Shown here one piece after another: positions 56,018 to 64,000 of a DNA stretch of 64,000 bases. Both the position numbers and the translations under genes were made by a program. Source of the stretch: Halomonadaceae bacterium T82-2 (GTDB lineage: Bacteria; Pseudomonadota; Gammaproteobacteria; Pseudomonadales; Halomonadaceae); the NCBI GenBank assembly GCA_001577635.1, contig LSBP01000002.1, positions 186,001 through 250,000 of the forward strand. The letters are read 5' to 3'. Under the pieces are notes generated by a model. It did no database searches and was not told the origin of the DNA. It was given only the letters and a program-made list of their open reading frames with translations. Numbering within the stretch: the first letter of the stretch is position 1; every line of letters starts with the position of its first letter.

Positions 56018-57757
56018 ATGAAAACTCTCGATAATCTGTCCGTCCGCGCGACCTGGACGGCCGTGCTGGCCGTCTTCAGCCTCATGGTGCTGAGCGTCGG
56101 CGCTCTGGGCCTGTACGCTAATCACTACAGCCGCCAGACCTTCGGCACGCTCGATCAGATTCATGTCGAGCAATCCTCCGCGCTGGACCGGGCCTATATC
56201 GACATGCTGCGCGCCCGGGTGGCGATGGATCGTGCCGCCGCCCTTCTCGCCAAACCCTCCTTCGATCGCCCGGGGCCAGTCATCGAACAAGCCAAGACCC
56301 TACTCACCGGTGCCAGCCAGGCCTTCGAACACTTTCAGTCCATCCCACCGCAGCCCGGTCAGGCCAAGGCGACCGAGGCGCTCGCCAAACGTTTCCAGTC
56401 GCTGCTCAATACCGGCCTCTCCCTGCAGTTGATGAGCCTCGAGGACAGCGACGTCAGCGGTTATCAGTCGGGGCGCTCGCGGGTCAGCGCGATGAGCCAG
56501 GCATTCATGGCCAGCGCCGATGACTTTTTCACGACCTCGCGCCAGCGCGGCAACGCCCTGGTCAGTGCCTTCAACGCCATGAGTGTGCTGCTCGACATCG
56601 CCATCGCCGGCGCCCTGCTCGTCAGCCTGGTGCTGGGCGGTCTGATGCTGTTCTGGGTGGCCCGTCACGTGACCCGCCCACTGCGCGACCTGCTGGTACA
56701 CTTCGCGCAGATGCGCGACGGCGATCTTTCCCATCCCGTCGGGGCACGCGGGACCAATGAGATCGGCCGGCTTTTCCTGGGACTCGAGGAGCTGCGACAC
56801 AACCTGGCGTCGACGGTGAATGGCGTCCGTAACAGCGGCGAGGCGGTGCATGCACGGGTTCGTGACCTCGCCCAGGGAAACGCCGAGCTCTCCGACGACA
56901 CCGAATGTCAGGCGACCTCGCTGGAAGAGACCGCCACCAGCCTCGATCAGTTGACCACGACTGTCGCCCACAACGCCGACAATGCCAACCGTGCCAGCGA
57001 CCTGGCCGCCAACACGGCGCACCAGGCGTACGATGGCGGCCGGGTCATGGACGAAATGACCAACACCATGCGCGGTATCGAGGAGGGCTCCCGACGAGTC
57101 GGCGAGATCGTCACGCTGATCGACACCATCGCCTTTCAGACCAACATTCTAGCCCTCAACGCCTCGGTGGAAGCGGCCCGGGCCGGCTCACAAGGGCGCG
57201 GCTTCGCGGTGGTTGCCGGCGAGGTCCGCAATCTCGCGGGGCGCTCGGCGACCGCTGCCAGCCAGGTTCGCGAACTGATCGATGACTCCGACCAGCGTGT
57301 CGAAGCCGGGGTACAACTCGCCGGCCGCGCCGGCCGGACCATGCAGGCGATCGTCGAGGCCATCGGGCAGGTCAGCGAACTTGTCGGCGAGATCGCCAAT
57401 GCCTCACACGAGCAGAGCCGCGGCCTCGAGCAGGTCAACACCGCGGTCGCCGAGATGGAAAGCGTAACCCTGGGCAATCGGCGCCGCGCCCTGCAGGCCA
57501 GCGAGATCGCCCGGACCCTGCAGAGCGATGCGGACCGGCTGCGCGACAGCGTGGCCCGCTTTCGACTTGCCCCCGACTCGACCGCAGCCGATTCGGGGGC
57601 TGACATGGACTCCGCCACGACCGTTTTCGCCAGTGCCGCCACTAGACGCCCTGGCGACGAGGCCACATCAGATATAGCGGTCCTGTCAGACGCTTCAGGA
57701 TCCGCGAGCCAACCAACGCTGGCATGTGACGACGAGGCACAACCGGCCCCCGTCTGA
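56018..57757 (+). CDS. Methyl-accepting chemotaxis protein (4HB sensor)
   Basis: A 579-aa inner-membrane chemoreceptor of Tar/Tsr layout. TM1 is about residues 10-33, then a four-helix-bundle periplasmic domain to about 188, TM2 about 190-213 ([21 protein letters not shown]), and HAMP about 214-268. The cytoplasmic hairpin has its CheA/CheW-contact tip near residue 370: [48 protein letters not shown]. The last 70 or so residues are a disordered Asp/Ser/Ala tail without the NWETF pentapeptide that tethers CheR. The ligand is unknown. No other chemotaxis genes lie nearby. Confidence 0.93.
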   Translation: MKTLDNLSVRATWTAVLAVFSLMVLSVGALGLYANHYSRQTFGTLDQIHVEQSSALDRAYIDMLRARVAMDRAAALLAKPSFDRPGPVIEQAKTLLTGASQAFEHFQSIPPQPGQAKATEALAKRFQSLLNTGLSLQLMSLEDSDVSGYQSGRSRVSAMSQAFMASADDFFTTSRQRGNALVSAFNAMSVLLDIAIAGALLVSLVLGGLMLFWVARHVTRPLRDLLVHFAQMRDGDLSHPVGARGTNEIGRLFLGLEELRHNLASTVNGVRNSGEAVHARVRDLAQGNAELSDDTECQATSLEETATSLDQLTTTVAHNADNANRASDLAANTAHQAYDGGRVMDEMTNTMRGIEEGSRRVGEIVTLIDTIAFQTNILALNASVEAARAGSQGRGFAVVAGEVRNLAGRSATAASQVRELIDDSDQRVEAGVQLAGRAGRTMQAIVEAIGQVSELVGEIANASHEQSRGLEQVNTAVAEMESVTLGNRRRALQASEIARTLQSDADRLRDSVARFRLAPDSTAADSGADMDSATTVFASAATRRPGDEATSDIAVLSDASGSASQPTLACDDEAQPAPV

Positions 57758-57883
57758 TACCCCGCTCCTACACGGCATCGCACCGGATTCAAGGCGGGAA
57801 ACAAGAAACCGGACTGTCAACAACGAAGAACGAAGCGGTTGCACTGACGATGTCAGCGGTCAGGATAAGACAGAACTGGCCGC

Positions 57884-58393
57884 TCAGCCGGTGGGCGAGT
57901 TCTGCTGCTGCGTCTCGAGCAGCTCGACGAGCGGCTTGAACTCCTCGCGATTGTGCTCGTTCATGCGCATCAGGATGCGATGGGCCTCCAGGATGCGCTG
58001 CTGCAGGCCGGACTCGTCCGCCTCCACTGCCGGCAGGTCGTTGAGCCCGCCCGGCTCGGCGATGGGCGCATTGACCAGGGTGAAGTAGCGCGAGAAGCCC
58101 ATGACGTCGAGCATGCGGCGCACATCGGGGTGGTCGACGACGATGGTCGGCGGATGACTCAGCCGCCCCTTCACCGCCAGCGCCACCTTGGCCAGAAAGC
58201 CCAGGGCCGTCGAATCGACGTTGGTCGCCTCGCGCAGGTCCACGATCACCGCCGTCAGCCCCGGCATGTTGGCGAGACGCTGCGCCTCGTTGTCGAGCGT
58301 CGCGCAGAGTGTCAGGCGCACGTCGCCGCACAGCTTGAGCACGAACACGCCGGCGTCGAATGCCGCCTTCAGCCGTCCGTCATTGCTTGTCAT
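57884..58393 (-). CDS. STAS-domain anti-anti-sigma factor (HsbA-like)
   Basis: A 169-aa protein with a STAS domain (residues about 8-108: AGVFVLKLCGDVRLTLCATLDNEAQRL...TAVIVDLREATNVDSTALGFLAKVALAV). The phospho-acceptor serine is in DSTALG. About 60 extra helical residues follow (AVEADESGLQQRILEAHRILMRMNEHNREEF). Its start overlaps the end of the PP2C phosphatase gene, matching the Pseudomonas hsbR-hsbA pair that controls FlgM and motility/biofilm choice. It is predicted to be dephosphorylated by the neighbouring phosphatase. Confidence 0.85.
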   Translation of the reverse strand: MTSNDGRLKAAFDAGVFVLKLCGDVRLTLCATLDNEAQRLANMPGLTAVIVDLREATNVDSTALGFLAKVALAVKGRLSHPPTIVVDHPDVRRMLDVMGFSRYFTLVNAPIAEPGGLNDLPAVEADESGLQQRILEAHRILMRMNEHNREEFKPLVELLETQQQNSPTG

Positions 58394-59552
58394 GGTCGAA
58401 ACCGCTCAGCGTCATGATGGTCAGGTCGTCGGGGAGCTCTTCCTGGTGGTCGACATCCGTGTCATCCCGGGCCACGTTCAGCCCGGCCCGCAGCCCCTCG
58501 ATGTCGTCACTCGCCGCGACGCGCCGCTTGAGTTCGTCGAGCCGGGCGCTGAGTGTCTCGCCGGGCAGGCACTCGAGCACACCGTCCGAACACAGCCAGA
58601 GGCGGAAGTTCGCGGGCAGGTCAAGCCGATAGGTGGGGTAGGCAAGGCCCGGAAACAAGCCCACCGGCATGCCCTCCCCCTCGAGTACCGTGATCCCGTC
58701 ATCGTCCTTGAGCAGCGGCATCGGCAGCTGGGCGCCCAGCGAGTAGTGCAGGCAGCGCTCGGTCCGATCCAGCACGCCGACGAACAGCGTCACATGCTTG
58801 CCGATCCCGGTGTCCAGCAGCTCGTGGTTGAGGCGCGCCAGCCAGCTGGCCGGCAGGGCCTCGGGCGACTCGCCGTGCCACTCCTGCAGCCAGCGGTTGC
58901 ACAGGTACTTCAACAGCACCGTGACGAAGGCCGACGATGCCCCGTGCCCCGACACATCGGCGAAATAGAAGGCACTGTAGCGCGCATCGAAGCGCAGAAA
59001 ATCCAGAAAGTCGCCCGACAGATACAGCGACGGCTCCAGCCAGTAGTCGCAGCGCACGCCGTTGAGCACGAGCGGGGTGGGCGGCAGCATCTTGCGCTGG
59101 ACATGGCCGCCCGCCTGCTGATCCAGGCGCAGCATGGCCAGATGCGTCTCGAGATTCTCGTTGAGCTCGACCAGCCGCGCCCGATCCCGGGCATGGGCCT
59201 CGGCCAGCCGCTGGTGCTCCACGGCCCGAGCCACCAGGCGACGCAGCACGTCACCGTGACGCAGCGGCTCGACGAGGTAGTCGACCAGCCCCGAGTCCAC
59301 GGCGTGGAGCAGTTCGTCGTCGAGGCGCGACTCGGTCACCACCACCGTGGGGTGGCGCCTGGCCAGCGCCGTCCACTGCCGGCTGGGCACCGCGCGGACA
59401 TGCGCGACGACCAGTTCGACACTCTCGGGCAGGTCCTCGAGACGCTCGGCCGCGGCCACGGCCAGGAGCCCCGTGCCGAGAGCCTCGGCCAGCGCATCCC
59501 GGTCATCACCCGGCAGGTCGAGCAGGCCAATCAAAGTGCGCGGTTTGTCCAT
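58380..59552 (-). CDS. Pseudo-receiver plus PP2C (SpoIIE-type) phosphatase, HsbR/RsbU-like
   Basis: A 390-aa two-domain regulator. Residues 1-118 look like a response-regulator receiver (LIGLLDLPGDDRDALAEALG, VELVVAHVRAVPS, TVVVTESRLDDELLHAVDSGLVDYLVEPLRHGDVL), but the phospho-acceptor Asp is absent (strand 3 reads VVAHVR) and the usual Lys is Glu (LVEPL). A short coiled linker follows, then the phosphatase: YWLEPSLYLSGDFLDFL, AFYFADVSGHGASSAFVTVLLKYL, FRLWLCSDGVLECLPGETLSARL and PDDLTIMTLS, with all metal-binding aspartates. It should dephosphorylate the STAS protein coded just downstream; activation probably does not use receiver phosphorylation. Confidence 0.88.
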   Translation of the reverse strand: MDKPRTLIGLLDLPGDDRDALAEALGTGLLAVAAAERLEDLPESVELVVAHVRAVPSRQWTALARRHPTVVVTESRLDDELLHAVDSGLVDYLVEPLRHGDVLRRLVARAVEHQRLAEAHARDRARLVELNENLETHLAMLRLDQQAGGHVQRKMLPPTPLVLNGVRCDYWLEPSLYLSGDFLDFLRFDARYSAFYFADVSGHGASSAFVTVLLKYLCNRWLQEWHGESPEALPASWLARLNHELLDTGIGKHVTLFVGVLDRTERCLHYSLGAQLPMPLLKDDDGITVLEGEGMPVGLFPGLAYPTYRLDLPANFRLWLCSDGVLECLPGETLSARLDELKRRVAASDDIEGLRAGLNVARDDTDVDHQEELPDDLTIMTLSGFDHDKQ

Positions 59553-59563
59553 GGGTCGGACTC

Positions 59564-60304
59564 TTACTCGGCGAAATCACCGGATTCGAAATCGAAGTCG
59601 TCGGTCGCGAACGGATCCTTGCCGGTCTCGCCATCGTTGACCTCGAAGCGTCGCCGCTGCAGGTACGTATCACGCAGGAAACTGTAGCGGTCACCCTGAA
59701 TCAGCGCCTCCTCGTCCAGCACGCTGGCCCGGTAGTTGATCACGTCGAGCGCGCGGATCCCGTAGCGGGTGCTGTCCTCCTCGACATAAGTCACGGGGTC
59801 GACATACCAGTCCGCCGGCAGGCCACCGGCATGGCGCAGGGTGCGTCCGCCCAGCAGCGGCAGCACCACGTAGGGTCCCTCGCCGACCCCCCACGCCGCC
59901 AGGGTCTGGCCGAAGTCCTCCTCGTGCTCGGTCAGCCCGAAGTCGGTCGCCGGGTCGAGAAAACCGGCCAGCCCCAGGGTGGTGTTCATCAGAAAGCGCC
60001 CGGAGGCGACCCCGGCATTGGCCCACTTCCACTGCAGCGCGCTGTTGAGGATGGTGCTCACCTCTCCCAGATTGGAGAAGAAGTTGCCGACCCCCTTCTG
60101 CACCGGCTGTGGCGTGATGAAGTTGTAGCCCTGCGCCGCCGGCTTGATCGCATAGCGATCCAGCACCTGGTTGAAGGCGAAGACCTTGCGGTTGAACCCT
60201 TCCCAGGGGTCCTGCGGGTTGGCGGCGACGTTGCCCTGGCTGGCACAGCCGGCCAGCATCAGTCCCGCTGTCACCCCCAGCATGCCCTTGCCCCATTGTG
60301 TCAT
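59564..60304 (-). CDS. mlaA: MlaA/VacJ-family outer-membrane lipoprotein
   Basis: A 246-aa lipoprotein of the Mla phospholipid transport system, acting in the outer membrane with a porin to remove mislocalised phospholipids. The leader GMLGVTAGLMLAGCASQG has a lipobox with Cys at about 20. The family block DPWEGFNRKVFAFNQVLDRYAIKPAAQGYNFITPQPVQKGVGNFFSNLGEVSTILNSALQWKW and GVGEGPYVVLPLLGGRTLRHAGG are clear. The C-terminal tail is acidic. The ATG overlaps the stop of the KAS III gene. The inner-membrane Mla genes are not in this window. Confidence 0.93.
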   Translation of the reverse strand: MTQWGKGMLGVTAGLMLAGCASQGNVAANPQDPWEGFNRKVFAFNQVLDRYAIKPAAQGYNFITPQPVQKGVGNFFSNLGEVSTILNSALQWKWANAGVASGRFLMNTTLGLAGFLDPATDFGLTEHEEDFGQTLAAWGVGEGPYVVLPLLGGRTLRHAGGLPADWYVDPVTYVEEDSTRYGIRALDVINYRASVLDEEALIQGDRYSFLRDTYLQRRRFEVNDGETGKDPFATDDFDFESGDFAE

Positions 60305-61443
60305 TCGTTCACCTTGCGTGCGTCTATCTTACGTAATATCACACTGCCGGCACTGTATCCGGCTCCGAAGGAACACACCACCCCCAGCGCGCCATCCGGG
60401 AGGTCGTCGTGATGGCGATGCAGGGCGATGATCGACCCGGCCGAGCTGGTGTTGGCGTAGCGGTCGAGGATCACCGGCGCCTCCTCGGGCGCCGGCTCGC
60501 GGCCCAGCACGCGACGGGCGATCAGCGCATTCATGTGTCGATTGGCCTGATGCAGCCACAGCCGCGAGAGGGCCTCGCCGCTTATCCCGAGCGACGCCAG
60601 GTGCGAGGCGATCAGCTCGGCGACCATCGGGCACACCTCCTTGAAGACGCGCTTGCCCTCCTGGACGAACAGCTTGTCCGCCGCCAGCGGGTCGCTGTCG
60701 GTGACCCGGTTGAGAAAGCCGGCATTGTTGCGGATGGCATTGGAGTAGCGGGTCATCAGCCGGGTGCCGAGGATGGCGAAGCGCGTCGGCGACACGGCGA
60801 CGCTATCAGCCTCGACCACCACGGCGGTGGCGGCATCACCGAAGATAAAGTGGCTGTCACGGTCGCGAAAGTTGAGGTGCGCCGAGCAGATCTCGGGATT
60901 GACCACCAGCGCGCGCTGCACGCCGGTGCTGCGCACGGCATTGGCCGCGGCATCGATGGCGAAGGTTGCCGAACTGCAGGCCACGTTCATGTCGTAGGCA
61001 TGCCCCCCGGCCCCCAGCGCCGCCTGCAGCTCCACCGCGACGGCGGGATAGGCCCGCTCGAGGTTGGAGCAGGCGACGATCACCAGCTCGATGTCCTCGC
61101 CGGCGACCCGCGCCCGGTCAAGCGCCTCGCGCGCCGCCGCCAGGCCCATCTCGGCCTGGTGAGAAAGGGCCTCGTCACCGCGCTCGGGCAGTTTCGGCCG
61201 CATTCGCGCGGGGTCGAGGATACCCTCGGCATCCATCACGTGGCGGCTGTGAATGCCCGATGCCTTGACGATGAACTCGCTGCTCGAATGCGCCAGCGGT
61301 TCGCGTTCACCGCGGGCGATGGCCTCGGCATGATGCTCGTTCTCGCCGTCCACCCAGGCGTTGAAGGCCGCCACCAGGGCGTCGTTGCCGATGGCATGCG
61401 GCGGCGTGTAGAGCCCGGTACCGGTAATCACGGCTTGTGTCAT
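60301..61443 (-). CDS. 3-oxoacyl-ACP synthase III family protein (FabH-like)
   Basis: A 380-aa thiolase-fold condensing enzyme. The catalytic triad is Cys in AYDMNVACSSATFAIDAAANAV (about residue 155), His in SRLWLHQANRHMNALIARRVLG and Asn in ILDRYANTSSAGSIIALHRH. It is longer than FabH and has an insertion near the start (FNAWVDGENEHHAEAIARGEREPLAHSSSEFIVKASGIHSRHV). This resembles the Pseudomonas PA3286 type, reported to feed octanoyl-CoA from beta-oxidation into fatty acid synthesis; the match is by memory of pattern. It is coupled to mlaA by an ATGA overlap. Confidence 0.88.
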   Translation of the reverse strand: MTQAVITGTGLYTPPHAIGNDALVAAFNAWVDGENEHHAEAIARGEREPLAHSSSEFIVKASGIHSRHVMDAEGILDPARMRPKLPERGDEALSHQAEMGLAAAREALDRARVAGEDIELVIVACSNLERAYPAVAVELQAALGAGGHAYDMNVACSSATFAIDAAANAVRSTGVQRALVVNPEICSAHLNFRDRDSHFIFGDAATAVVVEADSVAVSPTRFAILGTRLMTRYSNAIRNNAGFLNRVTDSDPLAADKLFVQEGKRVFKEVCPMVAELIASHLASLGISGEALSRLWLHQANRHMNALIARRVLGREPAPEEAPVILDRYANTSSAGSIIALHRHHDDLPDGALGVVCSFGAGYSAGSVILRKIDARKVNE

Positions 61444-61488
61444 TGTGGTCTCCTCGCGACGGCACTGCGCCGCCCTGGAAGCACCCGC

Positions 61489-64000
61489 TCAGCCCGGGCG
61501 CTTTCCGGTGATCTCGGCCCAGTGACGCTCGAGCCGCTTGACGGATACCGGCATGCGCGTACCCAGCTGCTGGGCGAACAGCGACACGCGCAGCTCCTCG
61601 ATCCACCAGCGAAACTCGAGCAGCGCCGGGTCCTCGTGGCCGCCACGCCGCTCGGCCTCGCGGCGCTGGGTCAGGCGCGATTCGAAATCCTGGACCTCCT
61701 GCATCAGCATCTGGTCACGCATGCGCTCCCGCGGTGCCTTCTCCAGACGGATGGCGGCCGCTTCCATGTAGCGCGGATACTCGGCGATCCACTCCCCCGC
61801 TTCGCTGATGAAGCCGGGATGCACCAGCCGCTGCAGCTGCGCCTTGAGGTCGTTGTAGACCAGCGCCAGGGACAGGCTGAGATTGCCCTTCATCGCCTTG
61901 GTCACCGCAAGATGGCCCTCCAGCGCCCGCTGGACGATCGGCAGCAGCGACTCGCCGTACGCCACCAGGCCGGCACGGCGTTCGTCGATCCGCGCCGCCA
62001 GCGCCTCCCGGGAGCGCGGCAGCGGATCGACGGCGATCTCGTGCAGGAAGACGGCCTCCACCACATCGTCGACGAACTGGCGCTTGCTGCCGACCTTGGC
62101 GAACAGCAGCGCGCAGCGCTCGATCCCCGGCAGCTGCCGCAGGGCCTTGACCTGATCCGGCAGGCGCTGCATGGCCAGGCGCTTGACGCCCTGCCGGTGC
62201 GCCTCGCGGGCCTTGTCGGGGTGCTCGAACAGCTCGACGGCCAGCGCCGCGTCGCGGCGCTCGACCAGCGCCGGGTAGGCCGCGACCCGGATGCCCGCCT
62301 GGGTGGTGGTGCGCGACTCGGCCAGCGGCGTCTCGGGCAGATCCTCCAGCGTCTCCGCGGTGTCGCCGGCGACATCCAGCGCCCGGGCGCCGGCCGTCGC
62401 CGCCTCGGCGAAGCGCTTCTCGAGGGCCGGCAGGTCCCGACCCTGCCCCAGCACCCGCCCTTCGTGGTCGACCACGCGCAGGTTCATGATCAGGTGCGGC
62501 TCGAGCTGATCGGTCCGCCAGTCGTCGGGAGCCAAGCGCAGGCCGGTCTTGACGCGCAGGAACTCACCGAGCGCCTCGGTCAGCGGGATGTCGTCGGGCG
62601 TCAGCGACTCCAGTGCCGCATCGACCCAGTCGGGAATCGGCACCACCTGGCGGCGCACCGACTTGGGCAGCGACTTGAGCAGCGCGATGCACTTCTCGCG
62701 AAGCAGCCCCGGCACCAGCCATTCCAGCCGATGGCGGGGAAGCTGCGAGAGCATCGCCGCCGGTACGGTCAGCGTCACCCCATCGTCCTCGGCCCCCGGT
62801 GCGAAGTGATAGCCGAGCGGGTAACTGACCCCGCCCAGCGTCAGGGTGTCCGGATACTGCGCGGCATTGACCTCATCGGCTTCCCGCGCCATCAGCGCGG
62901 CCTTGTCGAGCTTGAGCACGTTCGGGTCGTCCCGCTCCGCCTGGCGCCGCCAGTGCTCGAAGCCCTTGCCGTTGACGATGTCCTCCGGCAGCCGCTGATC
63001 GTAGAAATCGAACAGCGTTTCCTCATCGACAAGGATATCACGCTTTCGCGCCCTGTCCTCCAGATCCTCGACCTCGTCGATCAGCGCCCGATTGTGGGCG
63101 AAGAACGCGGCCCCGGTGCGATACTCCCCCTCGACCAGAGCCCGGCGGATGAACAGCTCGCGGGCCTGCGCCGGGGCGATGGGGCCGTAATGCACCTTGC
63201 GCCGGTTGACGATCGGCAGCCCGAACAGCGTGACCTGCTCGAAGGCCACCACCTGGGCGCGCTTCATCTCCCAGTGCGGTTCGCTGTAGTGGCGCTTGAC
63301 CAGGTGGCCGGCCAGCGGCTCGATCCACTCCGGCTGGATGCGGGCGACATCGCGGGCGAACAGCCGCGAGGTCTCGACCAGCTCGCCGGCCATCACCCAC
63401 TTGGGCGACTTCCTGGCCAGCCCCGAGCCGGGGTGGATCACGAACTTGCGGTTGCGCGCGCCGAGATACTCGCGATTCTCGACGAGCTGGCCGAGGTTCG
63501 ACAGCAGCCCGGCGAGCAGCGCCTGGTGAATCGTCGCATAGGCATGGCGGTGGGCCTCGCGGTCCACCCTGGCCTCGTCGCCCGGCACGCGTGCCGGCAG
63601 CTGGCCGGCGGCCGGCACGCTGATGTCCATGTCACGCAGCAGCTGGCGCAGCTGGCGGAAGGTGTCGTGCCACTCGCGCAGGCGCAGGTAGCTCAGGTAA
63701 TTGTCGCGGCACCAGCGACGCAGCCGGTTGCCGGAAAGCGATTCGCGGGCCGCCTCGAAGCCGTGCCACAGGTTGAGCCAGGCGATGAAATCCGAATCCA
63801 CATCGTTCCACTGCTGGTGCTTCTGATCGGCGGCCTGGCGCTTGTCCGCCGGGCGCTCGCGCGGGTCCTGGATCGCCAGGGCGCTGACCACCACCAGCAC
63901 GTCACGCAGGCACGCCTGCTCGGCGCCGGCCAGCACCATGCGTGCCAGGCGCGGATCGATCGGCAGGCGGGCCAGGCGGCGGCCCAGCCGGGTCAGGCGG
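61489..64000 (-). CDS. hrpA: ATP-dependent RNA helicase HrpA (5' part beyond window)
   Basis: The C-terminal part, at least 837 residues, of a DEAH-box RNA helicase. The frame is open to base 64000; the right-most codons read LTRLGRRLARLPIDPRLARMVLAGAEQACLRDVLVV, the HA2 (winged-helix/ratchet) region. An OB-fold follows, then the large DUF3418 domain specific to HrpA (PIAPAQARELFIRRALVEGEYRTGAAFFAHNRALIDEVEDLEDRARKRDILVDEETLFDFYDQRLPEDIV). The start and helicase motifs I-VI lie beyond the right edge. HrpA rescues stalled ribosomes in E. coli. It is followed after 45 bp by the KAS III gene on the same strand. Confidence 0.95.
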   Translation of the reverse strand, partial: RLTRLGRRLARLPIDPRLARMVLAGAEQACLRDVLVVVSALAIQDPRERPADKRQAADQKHQQWNDVDSDFIAWLNLWHGFEAARESLSGNRLRRWCRDNYLSYLRLREWHDTFRQLRQLLRDMDISVPAAGQLPARVPGDEARVDREAHRHAYATIHQALLAGLLSNLGQLVENREYLGARNRKFVIHPGSGLARKSPKWVMAGELVETSRLFARDVARIQPEWIEPLAGHLVKRHYSEPHWEMKRAQVVAFEQVTLFGLPIVNRRKVHYGPIAPAQARELFIRRALVEGEYRTGAAFFAHNRALIDEVEDLEDRARKRDILVDEETLFDFYDQRLPEDIVNGKGFEHWRRQAERDDPNVLKLDKAALMAREADEVNAAQYPDTLTLGGVSYPLGYHFAPGAEDDGVTLTVPAAMLSQLPRHRLEWLVPGLLREKCIALLKSLPKSVRRQVVPIPDWVDAALESLTPDDIPLTEALGEFLRVKTGLRLAPDDWRTDQLEPHLIMNLRVVDHEGRVLGQGRDLPALEKRFAEAATAGARALDVAGDTAETLEDLPETPLAESRTTTQAGIRVAAYPALVERRDAALAVELFEHPDKAREAHRQGVKRLAMQRLPDQVKALRQLPGIERCALLFAKVGSKRQFVDDVVEAVFLHEIAVDPLPRSREALAARIDERRAGLVAYGESLLPIVQRALEGHLAVTKAMKGNLSLSLALVYNDLKAQLQRLVHPGFISEAGEWIAEYPRYMEAAAIRLEKAPRERMRDQMLMQEVQDFESRLTQRREAERRGGHEDPALLEFRWWIEELRVSLFAQQLGTRMPVSVKRLERHWAEITGKRPG

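Overview
This window is GC-rich (about two thirds G+C by eye) gammaproteobacterial chromosome, most likely from a Halomonas-type bacterium (Halomonadaceae). Pointers are the fused TyrA-AroA protein followed by cmk and rpsA, EpmC, RlmM, a compact prpBCD cluster under a GntR regulator, and E. coli-like GyrA, CysB and TatD. Almost every base is coding. I found no prophage, insertion sequence with a transposase, CRISPR array, rRNA or tRNA. Two genes run off the edges: uup on the left and hrpA on the right.

Layout. 1-10.3 kb holds housekeeping and RNA/translation genes: uup, tatD, a small exonuclease-like protein, an HPP membrane protein, epmC, a MATE exporter, a DUF3080 lipoprotein, an unknown 231-aa protein, tusA, rlmM and trmJ. 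10.3-20.3 kb is a leftward block for aromatic amino acids, serine and nucleic acids (gyrA, serC, pheA, tyrA-aroA, cmk, rpsA). 20.3-26.4 kb holds a thioesterase, rdgC, an acyltransferase, a 7-bp tandem array, trkH, a cation diffusion facilitator and an unknown 93-aa protein. 26.4-32.4 kb is the type IV pilus cluster (pilA, pilB, pilC, pilD) followed by coaE and yacG. 32.6-37.1 kb is the methylcitrate cycle (prpD, prpC, prpB and a GntR/FCD regulator). 37.3-40.6 kb is pabB with a FecCD/FecE-type ABC pair. 40.7-44.1 kb holds cysH, cysB, trxA and an AI-2E-type permease. 44.2-48.9 kb is an acyl-CoA degradation cluster (acyl-CoA dehydrogenase, SDR, TetR regulator, thiolase). 48.9-49.8 kb is a fluoride-response unit (riboswitch, crcB, DUF190). 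49.8-54.4 kb is pstSCAB with a Pho box. 54.6-57.8 kb holds a Bcr/CflA exporter and a chemoreceptor. 57.9-64 kb is a leftward run of hrpA, a KAS III, mlaA, and an HsbR/HsbA-like phosphatase and anti-anti-sigma pair.

Regulation can be read in several places. Twin perfect GntR palindromes lie between the prp regulator and pabB, one of them just downstream of a good promoter. Three matching RAACG-NN-YGYTT dyads lie in the TetR/acyl-CoA dehydrogenase region, two of them bracketing a TTGACT-N17-TAGTTT promoter. There is a Pho box before pstS and a fluoride riboswitch with its own promoter before crcB.

The least explained signal is a set of four palindromic intergenic elements that share a core, GAG-NN-TA-N7-TA-NN-TGA. 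Two are close copies of about 145 bp with terminal inverted repeats. A third of equal size has diverged but keeps its pairing by compensatory changes. A fourth, 60 bp long, sits between pilC and pilD. A heptanucleotide array with a 63-bp higher-order period is also present.
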